Of a stretch of DNA of 64,000 nt, positions 9,175 through 18,301 are shown piece after piece. Under the pieces are notes generated by a model that was given only the letters and a program-made list of their open reading frames with translations, did not search any database and had not been told where the DNA came from. Made by a program: the position numbers and the translations under genes. Each line of letters begins with the position of its first letter. The stretch's first letter is position 1. The DNA comes from Paratissierella segnis. GTDB taxonomy: Bacteria; Bacillota; Clostridia; Tissierellales; Tissierellaceae. The stretch is from positions 1-64,000 of the forward strand of contig NZ_JACRTG010000016.1 in the NCBI RefSeq assembly GCF_014385195.1, read 5' to 3'.

Positions 9175-10685
9175 ATGGGAGCATTGGTTTTATGGGAAGT
9201 ATCAAAAAAACAGCAGTATATATTTTCAAGCAATAAGCTAAAAGAAAACAGAGGTGCTTCAATAATTATAGAGGATATTATAGAACTGATACCTAACAAA
9301 GTAAATCCTACATATGCAGATAATCTAATATATAATGGTGGTGGTAGCAGCTTATATATATTCCCAACTACAATAGAAGCAAGAGAATTTATAAAAAATA
9401 TTAGTGAAAAGGTTTTGTATGAATATCCCGGTGTTGAAGTATTTATGGTAATTGAAGAATATGATGAGGATATGGAAAAAGTTAAAGAGAAAATTGATAA
9501 TGCATATATAAAATTGGCTATTAAGAAGAACAGAAGGGAACATAGCGGAGGACAACTTTCTTTTGGGATAGAAAGATTGTGTGAATCAACTGGACTACCT
9601 GCAAATTTCACTGAATATGATTTAGATGGTAAAAAACGATTTGTTCGGAAATAAAGATTAAGATAGAAAATTCTGAGAAAAATTCTAAGAAATTTGATAA
9701 TTTACTGCCAGTTAAAAATTCCATAAATGAATTTAGAGAATTAAGCAAGGGAAATAAAAACTATGTAGCAGTTGTTCATATAGATGGCAATCAAATGGGA
9801 AAAAAACTCAATAAATTAAAAGATGAATTCAAATATGAAGATTGTGATTATAAAGAAATAAACAAAGAATATTTAAAAGCACTTAAGAAATTTAGTGACG
9901 ATATAAAGCTTGCCTTTGAGAGTTCCTTTAAGCATATGGCAGAAGAAATAAAAAGGAATGAAAATGATTTAGCCCAATATACAAAAATAAAAGAAGATAA
10001 GTTTCCGCTTATTCCAATTATTATAGCAGGAGATGATATTACGTATGTAACAAACGGGATGATTGGGATTGAAAGTGCAAGAATATTTCTTGAACATCTA
10101 AATAGTTTTGGGATGGATATTAATGGCGAAACTATAAAACTTAACGCTTGTGCAGGAGTAGCTATTGTTAGAGCAGGATATCAATTTTATAAGGCATACG
10201 AATTAGCAGAAGATCTATGTAGTAATGCAAAGAAACAGTTATTAAAAGATTATGAAAATACAGATGCAGACTATTCACTTATAGATTGGCATATAGAACA
10301 GGGGGATATAATAGGTCCAATTTTAAATATACGAGAAGATTATTATAAAAGCTTAGATGGCAAGAAGTTAAATATGAGACCGCTATATATAAATAACCCA
10401 GAAAAGTGGACAAACTATAAAAACTTTTTATTAGCAAACAGTTATATTACAAAATTGCAAATAGATGAAAAACAAATTGCTCGCAGTAAATTAAAAAAAT
10501 TACGGGAAATACTTAAAAAAGGAGAAAAGGAAACAGAATTCTATCTTTTATCTAATCAAATTAGTAATTATTTTCCAAGGTTTAAGGATGCATGTGGTGA
10601 TTATTGTTTTTATGATGACCGTTGCATGTATTATGACTCAATTGAGGCGATGGACTTGTTTATTGAGTTGCAAAAGGAGGGATAA
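9175..10685 (+). pseudogene. cas10: Cas10-like large subunit, interrupted by a -1 frameshift
   Basis: The first frame (9175-9654, preceded by AAGGAGA) encodes the first palm region, with YIFSSNKLKENRGAS typical of Cas10/Cmr2. It stops at TAA 9652-9654. The frame one base back is open from 9633 and continues without a break to 10685, including VVHIDGNQMGKK (second palm) and the cyclase-type motif AGDD at 10026-10037. Restored, the protein is about 500 aa. It starts directly at the palm, so the N-terminal HD nuclease domain is absent. The first Gly of the usual GGDD is Ala; both Asp remain. A Cys-containing segment lies near the C-terminus. One T added near 9641-9646 joins the frames, but an A6 run at 9631-9636 just upstream makes ribosomal slippage a possible alternative. 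It heads a tightly packed effector operon. Confidence 0.8.
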
Positions 10686-10687
10686 TT

Positions 10688-11353
10688 ATGGGAGACTATA
10701 AAATACAAATTAAGCTAATTACAGAAGCTATATTTGGCAGTGGATATTCTATACCGGGTTCAGTAGATCTTGAAGTAGTTTGTGATGATTTTGGACTACC
10801 ATATATGAAAGCCAAAACATTTAAGGGTAACTTTCGTGAAGCTATGGAAGATATAGTATCTGAACTAGGTAAAAAAAAGTATGGTTCTATAATTGACAAT
10901 CTCCTAGGGACAGGAGGATCAGGAGTTGAACAATGGAAAACCCTAAAGTTTTCTGATATGACATTAGCACAAGGAATAAGGAGTATTATAGAAAAAGCTG
11001 TTCAAGAACAAATATTAAGCAGTGGAGAGATAAAGGAGTCACTTACTGAAGTAAGAAGTTTTACAAGTGTTGATAAAGATGGATCTAGTATAAAAGGTAG
11101 CCTTCGGCAGATAAGAGTAATAAGAAAAGATTTGATATTTGAAGTAGAGCTAGAAATTGAGAGAGAATTGACAAGAAATGAATTGGGACTTTTATCCATG
11201 ACAACAAAACACCTTAGGCATCTTGGAACCATGAAATCCAGAGGCAAAGGCGAAGTGAAATGTACACTATTGGAAAAAGAAAATGGGAAGTATACGGACA
11301 ATACAAATAAATACATTGATGAGTTTATAGAGGTGGTGAAATCTAATGCCTAA
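10688..11353 (+). CDS. cas7: Type III Cas7 (Csm3-like) backbone subunit
   Basis: This 221-aa RAMP protein of the Csm3/Cas7 group binds the crRNA backbone and usually cuts target RNA. The N-terminal segment IPGSVDLEVVCDDFGLPYM aligns by eye with the Csm3 region carrying the catalytic Asp, so Asp27 is the candidate. TFKGNFREA follows as the Cas7 helix motif. RHLGTMKSRGKGEVKC near the C-terminus is the glycine-rich RAMP loop. It starts 2 bp after cas10 with AGGAGGG, and its last 8 bp overlap the next gene. In the known fused III-D variant this domain is the N-terminal part of a Cas7-Cas5-Cas11 protein; here it is separate. Confidence 0.85.
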   Translation: MGDYKIQIKLITEAIFGSGYSIPGSVDLEVVCDDFGLPYMKAKTFKGNFREAMEDIVSELGKKKYGSIIDNLLGTGGSGVEQWKTLKFSDMTLAQGIRSIIEKAVQEQILSSGEIKESLTEVRSFTSVDKDGSSIKGSLRQIRVIRKDLIFEVELEIERELTRNELGLLSMTTKHLRHLGTMKSRGKGEVKCTLLEKENGKYTDNTNKYIDEFIEVVKSNA

Positions 11354-12938
11354 ATATATAACTTTTGATTTAATAGCTGATGAAAATCTTAAATTATCAA
11401 AGACAAATATGCAAGTTGATTCACAGGATTCAATGGATTATATTGGTGGTTCAACTATAAGAGGAGCATTTATATATAAATATATTCGCGCAAACAATAT
11501 ATCTAATATTAATCAGGGAGAGCATAGAGAAAAGTTACTTGCAGGTGGAATAAAATTTTTAAACGCATATCCCGTATATAAAGATGAGCGCAGTGTTCCA
11601 CTACCTAAATGTTATTTCGCACCTAAAGAAAAGATTCGGACATTTGAAGATAAAATTGAAATATCTTTGGGATTGGATAGGCCCTTACCTCAAGGGTTCG
11701 AGAAAGTTCGACTAGGTGAATACGTAAATATGGATAAAAATAATTTCACTATAGTAAATGTAGAAAAGACGTCTAATCTTCATATAAATAAACTAGAAAA
11801 AGAAAATAAGTTATTTAGGTATGAAGCTATAAAAAAAGGGCAGATATTTAAAGGTATAATAAAAGTAGAAAAGGATGAGTACGCAGATGAAGTAATTAAA
11901 TTATTAGAAAATAAAATTGTATATATAGGTGGATCTAAAGGAAGTGGTTATGGAAAATGTATAATTAAAGAAATAAACATTCAGGATGGAAATCCAGAAA
12001 AAGAGGTTTTCAAAACAAATAAAGACTCTGGATATATTTATATAATTGCACTGTCGGATATTATATATAAAGATGAGTGTGGGGTATATAAAACGAAAAT
12101 TGATGAGAAATTAGTAGAGGATCAACTTGGAATAAGCGATGTAGAATTTATTGATAGTTCAATAGAGACAAAGAATATCACAAGTTTTAACAACAAATGG
12201 AATGCAAGAACACCAAATATAGTTGCCATAAAAGCTGGGAGCGTATTTAAATATAAATTCAATGGTAATATCGATGAAATGAGACTTAAATCATTTATGG
12301 ACAATGCAATTGGGGAAAGAAAATCAGAGGGATTTGGTAGAATAGGGGTTACTACTGAAATGTATGACAATACAGTTATTGAAATGGGACATGACATAGT
12401 AAAAAATACAAATAAAACCCATATATTATCAAATGATGAGTTAAACCTACTAAAAAATATGTGTAATAGAATTTTCAAGTTGAGAATTGAAAATAAAATC
12501 AATGAAAGAGTATTAGAATTAAGTAGAAGTTTAAAGAATGACAAAAAATTAAGCTCAAATCAATGGGGGAATTTAAAGAATTTATTTGAGTATATATCTA
12601 TTTTGGATATAAATAGTGGACTAAGTTTATATAAAGAATATATAAATCACATTGTTGAGAAAAAAGGGAAATCATTTAAAGACATGGAAAAAGTACAATA
12701 CTTAACAAAAGATAAAGATAAAAATATTATCGGCAGACAGAGCTTAATAGAATTTTTTAATGAATATATGGAGAATATTATAGACAGATTTTATTTTGAG
12801 AATATGTATAGGGACTATAGGGTCAACATAGAAAATGCTGAAAATAATATAGAAGATGAATTTATTTATAAGACTAACCTCAAAATATTGTCAGAGCTAT
12901 GTAGATATCAAATAAGAAAGGAGAAGGTAAAATGCTAA
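11346..12938 (+). CDS. csx10: Csx10/Cas5-like subunit with C-terminal helical (Cas11-like) extension
   Basis: The protein is 530 aa. Residues 1-215 form a RAMP domain with GGSTIRGAFIYKYIRA and the glycine-rich GGSKGSGYGKC. Residues about 225-345 form a second RAMP-type domain with ARTPNIVAIKAGSVFKY and GERKSEGFGRIGV, typical of Csx10. Residues about 355-530 are predicted all-helical, rich in Lys, Glu and Leu. No separate small Csm2/Cmr5 gene exists in the operon, so this tail may supply the Cas11 function, as in the fused III-D variant. The 8-bp overlap with cas7 and 7-bp overlap with the next gene indicate translational coupling. The Csx10 assignment is fairly firm; the Cas11 reading of the tail is inference. 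Confidence 0.78.
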   Translation: MPKYITFDLIADENLKLSKTNMQVDSQDSMDYIGGSTIRGAFIYKYIRANNISNINQGEHREKLLAGGIKFLNAYPVYKDERSVPLPKCYFAPKEKIRTFEDKIEISLGLDRPLPQGFEKVRLGEYVNMDKNNFTIVNVEKTSNLHINKLEKENKLFRYEAIKKGQIFKGIIKVEKDEYADEVIKLLENKIVYIGGSKGSGYGKCIIKEINIQDGNPEKEVFKTNKDSGYIYIIALSDIIYKDECGVYKTKIDEKLVEDQLGISDVEFIDSSIETKNITSFNNKWNARTPNIVAIKAGSVFKYKFNGNIDEMRLKSFMDNAIGERKSEGFGRIGVTTEMYDNTVIEMGHDIVKNTNKTHILSNDELNLLKNMCNRIFKLRIENKINERVLELSRSLKNDKKLSSNQWGNLKNLFEYISILDINSGLSLYKEYINHIVEKKGKSFKDMEKVQYLTKDKDKNIIGRQSLIEFFNEYMENIIDRFYFENMYRDYRVNIENAENNIEDEFIYKTNLKILSELCRYQIRKEKVKC

Positions 12939-14215
12939 TTACTTATATAGAATCTAGTATTATAAGTACCTCTCCTCTTTTTATAGGAGATGACGAAGGT
13001 AATTTGCTTATAGATAATGAAAGAAATATGGTATATTTACCTGCAACTAGTATTGCTGGTGCTTTTAGATCTTATTTACAATCTATAGGGGAAGATGAAA
13101 GTGTACTTTTTGGAGATTCTGATAAACCACAAAGGATCAATATATATATTCAAGATTCATATGCTGATATAAAAAAGTTTACGAGAAGAGTTGGCTTACG
13201 TATAGATTATGAGACTGGAGCAAATGTACCAGGACAAAAGATAGAAAGGCTATATTTTGATAAAGGACTTGAGTTTAAGTTAAGGTTCAAAGTTGAGAGT
13301 GATAATGAGAATAATGTCGAATTTAAAAAAATGATTTATAAGGGACTAAAGGGCTTAGACGATAGTATTATCAGATTTGGAGGCTATAAAAGCTCAGGGC
13401 TGGGAATATTTAAAGTTAAAAATGCAACTGAAATGACTTATAACCTCAGTGATTTAGATGAATTAACTAGCTATTTAAAAGAAGAAGATAAAGAGAAGAT
13501 AGATATTATTAATGAAATCGATAAAATGCAAAATAATGTTGGATATGTTAAGTTTAGAATGTCAGGGAATTTAAGTACTCCATTAATCATAAAGGCTCCA
13601 AAATCATTTTATCCAAGTGAAGCAGATGATAGTAGCTTAAAAAATGGTGGTAATGAATACTTAATTCCTGGAAGTAGCTTTAAAGGTATATTAAGGTCAA
13701 GGGTAGAGACAATAGCAAATTATTTTGGAAGTGAAGATGAGGCAAAGATGTTGTTTGGTGGAATAGAGAGAGATGGGGAAGATAACGTATTAAGTAGGAT
13801 ATTTGTAGAGGAATCAATTGTTGACAATAGTAAATTTTTAGAAGAAGTACGATATAATAGAATTAGATTAGATAAATTTACGTCAGGTGTAAGGTATGGC
13901 TCATTAATGCAAGATATTCCTGTTAAAGGGGGTACTGAATTTAATATAATATATAGGAAAAGTGGAGATAAGGGAATTGACAATTATGCTATTGGTATCA
14001 TAATCTTAGCTTTAAGAGATTTGGGAACAGAAAATCTTAGCATTGGTGGCAGCAGTAGTATAGGAAGAGGAAGATTTAGGGCGGATATACTTGAAATAGA
14101 GGAAGGAGAAGATAGGATAGAAATAGATTTTAATAATAAAATAACAACTAATGACAGTATTCTATTGGGGTATATTAGATCAGTGAAAAATTTAAGTAAC
14201 AGGGGTGATAAATAA
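12932..14215 (+). CDS. Cas7-2x: two fused Cas7 (Csm3-like) domains
   Basis: The 427-aa protein has two tandem RAMP domains. Domain 1 (about 1-175) has SPLFIGDDEGNLLIDNE, with Asp28 as candidate catalytic residue, then YLPATSIAGAFRSYL and the glycine-rich FGGYKSSGLG. Domain 2 (about 190-400) has STPLIIKAP, YLIPGSSFKGILRSR and IGGSSSIGRGRF. In the second domain the catalytic Asp position is not obvious. The tandem arrangement matches the Cas7-2x subunit of the III-D variant complex, which provides two backbone positions from one chain. The start overlaps csx10 by 7 bp, and its stop overlaps the next start by one base (TAATG). Confidence 0.85.
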   Translation: MLITYIESSIISTSPLFIGDDEGNLLIDNERNMVYLPATSIAGAFRSYLQSIGEDESVLFGDSDKPQRINIYIQDSYADIKKFTRRVGLRIDYETGANVPGQKIERLYFDKGLEFKLRFKVESDNENNVEFKKMIYKGLKGLDDSIIRFGGYKSSGLGIFKVKNATEMTYNLSDLDELTSYLKEEDKEKIDIINEIDKMQNNVGYVKFRMSGNLSTPLIIKAPKSFYPSEADDSSLKNGGNEYLIPGSSFKGILRSRVETIANYFGSEDEAKMLFGGIERDGEDNVLSRIFVEESIVDNSKFLEEVRYNRIRLDKFTSGVRYGSLMQDIPVKGGTEFNIIYRKSGDKGIDNYAIGIIILALRDLGTENLSIGGSSSIGRGRFRADILEIEEGEDRIEIDFNNKITTNDSILLGYIRSVKNLSNRGDK

Positions 14216-14658
14216 TGACTAATTATATAGTAAGAGAAATTAATAAAGAAAGTCTTAAAGAAGTATTTGCATACGAAATGGAAGGTAAGGTAGATTTTAT
14301 TAAACTCTTAAATAAAGAGATATTGAAAATGTTTGGCTTTGAATCAGCCATTATTTATTGTTATGATAAAATTTTAACTGAAAAGATAGAAAATTTGGTA
14401 TTTGATCTTGATAATATTATAGAAGCAAGAATATTCAATGAAACCTGCGAAATAAAAATATGGAGATATGACAATATAATGAGGGGATCTATATTCAAGG
14501 AGATAAAACCCAACAATATTATGGAGGATGAATATATTCTCTATCCAAGAGAAACAGGTGGATATAGTCCAAGTAAATTATTTGTAAAGAAGTATATTGA
14601 CTATGATTCAGATGGACAAGCTTATATTAGTTATATTAAGCCATCAAAAATTATTTAA
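14215..14658 (+). CDS. csx19: Csx19-like small type III-D protein (TIGR03984-like)
   Basis: This 147-aa protein contains FNETCEIKIWRYDNIMRGS and a Tyr/Pro-rich stretch (YILYPRETGGYSPSK). The FNE-x-EI-x-IW-R pattern and its position between Cas7-2x and the large Cas7 are typical of Csx19, a subunit specific to III-D complexes. No catalytic motif is seen. The start codon overlaps the upstream stop. I assign the family from motif and gene order; sequence identity across Csx19 proteins is known to be low. Confidence 0.7.
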   Translation: MTNYIVREINKESLKEVFAYEMEGKVDFIKLLNKEILKMFGFESAIIYCYDKILTEKIENLVFDLDNIIEARIFNETCEIKIWRYDNIMRGSIFKEIKPNNIMEDEYILYPRETGGYSPSKLFVKKYIDYDSDGQAYISYIKPSKII

Positions 14659-14673
14659 GGAGGTGGGTAGAAG

Positions 14674-16827
14674 ATGAAACCTATAACAATAGACAAGCAG
14701 GATTTAAAAGGATATTCTGTAGCACCATATAACTTTGTTAGTTTACCACCAAAAGCTGTAGTCAGATATAATCACCCTAATGATTTACCAGCACATAATA
14801 ATTTTAAGAGTAGGGATGGAAGGAAACTATTATCAGGAACTATTTGTTATACATTAGAGGCAAAAACACCAATTATAGTTTCTGCAGGAGAAAAAGATAA
14901 AAATGCATACTTTTTTATAAATTCTAGTGGAGAATATGCAATACCTGGGAATACAATAAGGGGGTTTATAAGAGCAAATACCCAGATATTAAGTTTTAGT
15001 AACATAATTAGAGGGAATAATTATGAGATGAGTGAAATTGAAGATTCAAAATTCCTTTTTAGGGATATAGCCGGTAGTAATTCTTTATCAAAGAGATATT
15101 CTCAAATTCTGAGTATTGATCCAAATAAAAGAATATCCAGAAACTTAAGAACTGGATATATATTCAATGAAAATAATAAGTATTTTATAAAAGAAAGCGA
15201 AAAATTAGATGAAATTAGAAATTATTTTAGGGTAGATGAGATATATCTTAGAAAGATATTAGATGAGAAAATTATAAAAGATATTAAATTTATGTATTTA
15301 CCAAAAATAATAAAATTTGAGGATAGAATAAAGAATTTAAATAAGATAATTTATGGAAGAGGATCAAAAAATAAACAAGAAATATATAAAGCACATGATG
15401 AGAAAAAATGTATACTTAAAGATTGCAAAAATGGGAGTTATAAACCTTATAATATTGAAGTGTCTTATTCTTTAGATTCAAAGAGTGCAAGAATTATTAA
15501 AATTGGCAGTATAGGACAATATAATGAAGAGGGGTATTTATTATCTGGAGGATTTATAGATGGAAAGATGAGTCATTATATAGTTCCAGCACCTTCGATT
15601 TATTCAAATATAATAGAAATATCACAAGATAATATTAGACAATATAAAGATGACCTAATTCTCACCAAAAAGATGAGTAAATCAGATGAAAAAATAAAAT
15701 CAGGAGATGAATTTTTTAATTTGCCTAGTATAGGGAATAAAAAGCCAATATTTTTTATAAATACAGATAGACTTCATTTTGGATTTACACCATATATAAG
15801 AATGTTTTACTCAAAATCAGTATTAGATGAAGTCAACCCATCATATAAAGATGTTGCAGGTATTAGCTATTGTGATTCCATATTTGGATTTTCAAGCACG
15901 GTATTAAAAAAAGACAATAAAGAAGAAATTTATAGTTACAAGTCTAGAGTTAGCTTTGAGGATGTCCTAGTTCATGAAGGAGCAATTGTTGATAAAGATA
16001 CTAGTATGAAAATAATATTGGCTGAACCAAAATCAACAAGCTATAATCTATACTTAAAACAAGAAATAGGGGCAGGGAAAAAGGAACTTAATATATATGA
16101 AGGCGATTTTAAAATCAGAGGAACTAAACAGTATTGGCTGAAGGATTATATAGAAAGACCAAATATAGATAAACAGAATGATAATATGATTTTTACTATT
16201 CATCCTTTAAAAGAAGGTACTAAATTTAGTGGGAAAATATATTTTAATAACTTGGAAGAAGATGAGCTTGGCCTTTTAATATGGGCGCTAAAACTAGAAG
16301 ATAATTGCTATCAGAGCATTGGATTAGCTAAGCCATATGGATTTGGTAGAGTTAAGGTTTCTGACATTTTGTTAAAATTAGAAAATTTGGAAAAGAAATA
16401 TTTAGAATTTAGTTTTGATTTTATGGAAGATGCAGAGATAGATAAATATATTAATATATATAAAGAAACATTTTCTAATAAATATCTTAATGGAAAGAGC
16501 ATTGATGAACAAAAATTTATAAAAGAATTTATTTATATTAAGAGTAAGGTAGTTAACAAGAAAGATGCTAACTGGTATAGATATATGAATTTAAATGAAT
16601 TTAAAGATAAAAAGGTCCTACCATCAATATTAGAATATGCAGACATAATTAATAAAGATAGAATGGGTTTAGATAAAAGTAGAAAGACTCAATATGATAA
16701 ACAAAATAATAAACAAAATAATAAACAAAATAATAAACAAAAAAGGAATAAGAGTAAAGATAATTATAAGAACAATAAATCTTTTGGAAATTCGATAGAC
16801 CTTTCCAACTGGTATAAAGGACAATAA
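14674..16827 (+). CDS. Large Cas7 with insertion (TIGR03986-like RAMP)
   Basis: The protein is 717 aa. The N-terminus has APYNFVSLPPKAVVRYNHP and LPAHNNF, hallmarks of the TIGR03986 RAMP family, followed by KTPIIVSAG and YAIPGNTIRGFIRANTQ. A long middle section (about residues 130-560) interrupts the RAMP fold. The glycine-rich loop IGLAKPYGFGRVKV comes near residue 560. This matches the Cas7-insertion subunit of III-D variants, expected near the end of the backbone. The last about 45 residues are Asn/Lys/Gln-rich and come from a short DNA tandem repeat (16698-16745), so this tail is probably disordered and may vary in length. The start is preceded by AAGGAGG. This is the last gene of the operon. 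Confidence 0.82.
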   Translation: MKPITIDKQDLKGYSVAPYNFVSLPPKAVVRYNHPNDLPAHNNFKSRDGRKLLSGTICYTLEAKTPIIVSAGEKDKNAYFFINSSGEYAIPGNTIRGFIRANTQILSFSNIIRGNNYEMSEIEDSKFLFRDIAGSNSLSKRYSQILSIDPNKRISRNLRTGYIFNENNKYFIKESEKLDEIRNYFRVDEIYLRKILDEKIIKDIKFMYLPKIIKFEDRIKNLNKIIYGRGSKNKQEIYKAHDEKKCILKDCKNGSYKPYNIEVSYSLDSKSARIIKIGSIGQYNEEGYLLSGGFIDGKMSHYIVPAPSIYSNIIEISQDNIRQYKDDLILTKKMSKSDEKIKSGDEFFNLPSIGNKKPIFFINTDRLHFGFTPYIRMFYSKSVLDEVNPSYKDVAGISYCDSIFGFSSTVLKKDNKEEIYSYKSRVSFEDVLVHEGAIVDKDTSMKIILAEPKSTSYNLYLKQEIGAGKKELNIYEGDFKIRGTKQYWLKDYIERPNIDKQNDNMIFTIHPLKEGTKFSGKIYFNNLEEDELGLLIWALKLEDNCYQSIGLAKPYGFGRVKVSDILLKLENLEKKYLEFSFDFMEDAEIDKYINIYKETFSNKYLNGKSIDEQKFIKEFIYIKSKVVNKKDANWYRYMNLNEFKDKKVLPSILEYADIINKDRMGLDKSRKTQYDKQNNKQNNKQNNKQKRNKSKDNYKNNKSFGNSIDLSNWYKGQ
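16698..16745 (+). repeat. 12-bp tandem repeat coding an Asn/Lys/Gln tail
   Basis: A unit close to AATAAACAAAAT is repeated about four times in a row within the 3' end of the large cas7. Each unit codes for Asn-Lys-Gln-Asn. It could change copy number by slippage without disturbing the frame. Confidence 0.8.
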
Positions 16828-16870
16828 TTATAATAATGATTTAATATGGTTTTATATTGTAAATAAAAAG

Positions 16871-16910
16871 ACCGTAATTAATCAAATCTGATTAATTACG
16901 GTTGCTTTTA
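16871..16910. terminator. Bidirectional terminator between the type III operon and the MATE gene
   Basis: A perfect 14-bp stem (16871-16884 with 16889-16902) with a 4-nt loop has A-rich DNA to its left and a T-rich run to its right. It can end both the CRISPR operon and the converging MATE gene. Confidence 0.85.
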
Positions 16911-16963
16911 TCGAATGAATCGTAATATATTTGAGATCATTCCACTCTACCCTTCACCCAATC

Positions 16964-18301
16964 CTAAGAAGCATATATTGTTTTCCATTTATCTGTACGA
17001 TATTGTAAAAATGATATTATCCAATTTGCTAGCCAACCTATTGGTACAGCATACCAAACCATTGCAATTCCATATTTAGGAGCAAGTGTTATAGATAGGA
17101 CTACCCTAATAAATAGATTAACTAAATTTGCAACAGTAAACATCTTCATGTCACCGGCACCTCGCAATAGCCCATCTACAGTCATTTTAAAACCAATTAG
17201 ACAGAAGAACCATCCAATAAATTTTAAATAATTTCGACCTGTGGCAATTGCAGTAGCAGTACCATTATCTCCAAGGAAGAGAGAAATAATTGAAGCGTGA
17301 AATAATTCCAATATTAAACAAATAACTACTGCACAAACAATTACCATTTTGTTTGCTACTTTATATCCTTCTACAACTCGTTCATGTTTTTGGGCACCAA
17401 GGTTTTGAGCTGTGTAAGAAGACATAGCATTTCCAATTCCGGTCATTGGCACGATGCAAATGGATTCAATTCTCATAGCAGCGGAAAATCCTGCTAACGC
17501 CTGAGAACCAAAGCTATTTACAACTGATTGTACCAGCATCATACCAATTGAAACTGTGGATTGCTGTAAAATAGATGGTAAAGCTATTTTCGCCATGATG
17601 GCTAATTCTGATTTATCAAATACTTTTGTGTGTTCACAATTTAGACTTTTAAGTCCCTTCATAAAAACCAAGAAGGATAAAACAGCAGAAATACCTTGCG
17701 CGATCAAAGTCGCCCATGCAACTCCGGCAACACCCATTTGAAACGTTGTTACCATGATAATATCCAATATAACGTTAAAAACAGAAGAAAAAATCAAAAA
17801 GTATAGCGGTATTCTTGATCTTCCCAGCGCATTAAACATAGATGATAGAATATTGTACATAAAAAGAAACGGAAGCCCTAGAAAATAAATATCAAGATAC
17901 AGTACTGCCATATCCAAAATATCATCAGGAGTATTCAAAAGGACCAAAATGTTTTTGCTGATCAATAAACCAAGTCCTCCTAGCAAAATGCTAATTACCA
18001 GAAAAGATACAAAAGAGGTAAAAATAGCTTGCTTCATTTTAGCATACTCTTTTGCACCAAAATATCTGCTTACAACAACTGAAGCTCCGATTCCACCTCC
18101 AATTGCAATACAAATGAATATATTGGTCAAAGAGTAAGAAGCTCCTACAGCGGCTAAGGCCTGTTCACTTACAAATCGACCTACGATAGCTGAGTCTGCC
18201 ATCGTGTAAGTTTGTTGAAATAAATTACCTATGATGATAGGTAAGGAAAAAATAATCAAAGCATTTAAAGGTTTTTTTTGTATTAAATAATCATTTTCCA
18301 T
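16964..18301 (-). CDS. MATE family multidrug/toxin efflux transporter
   Basis: This 445-aa integral membrane protein has about 12 hydrophobic segments. It carries family hallmarks near the N-terminus (ALIIFSLPIIIGNLFQQTYTMADSAIVGRFVSEQALAAVG) and the repeat of that motif in the second half (PSILQQSTVSIGMMLVQSVVN). MATE proteins export cationic drugs or metabolites using an Na+ or H+ gradient. It starts at ATG 18301 with GGAGGG upstream and is transcribed convergently to the CRISPR operon. The substrate cannot be told from sequence. Confidence 0.9.
   Translation of the reverse strand: MENDYLIQKKPLNALIIFSLPIIIGNLFQQTYTMADSAIVGRFVSEQALAAVGASYSLTNIFICIAIGGGIGASVVVSRYFGAKEYAKMKQAIFTSFVSFLVISILLGGLGLLISKNILVLLNTPDDILDMAVLYLDIYFLGLPFLFMYNILSSMFNALGRSRIPLYFLIFSSVFNVILDIIMVTTFQMGVAGVAWATLIAQGISAVLSFLVFMKGLKSLNCEHTKVFDKSELAIMAKIALPSILQQSTVSIGMMLVQSVVNSFGSQALAGFSAAMRIESICIVPMTGIGNAMSSYTAQNLGAQKHERVVEGYKVANKMVIVCAVVICLILELFHASIISLFLGDNGTATAIATGRNYLKFIGWFFCLIGFKMTVDGLLRGAGDMKMFTVANLVNLFIRVVLSITLAPKYGIAMVWYAVPIGWLANWIISFLQYRTDKWKTIYAS

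Noticed and set aside
9631..9660. Programmed frameshift as the definite explanation of the cas10 break
   Set aside because: The A6 run is suggestive, but no perfect slippery heptamer in phase and no clear downstream stimulatory structure were seen. A simple 1-nt loss explains the data equally well, so it is kept only as an alternative.
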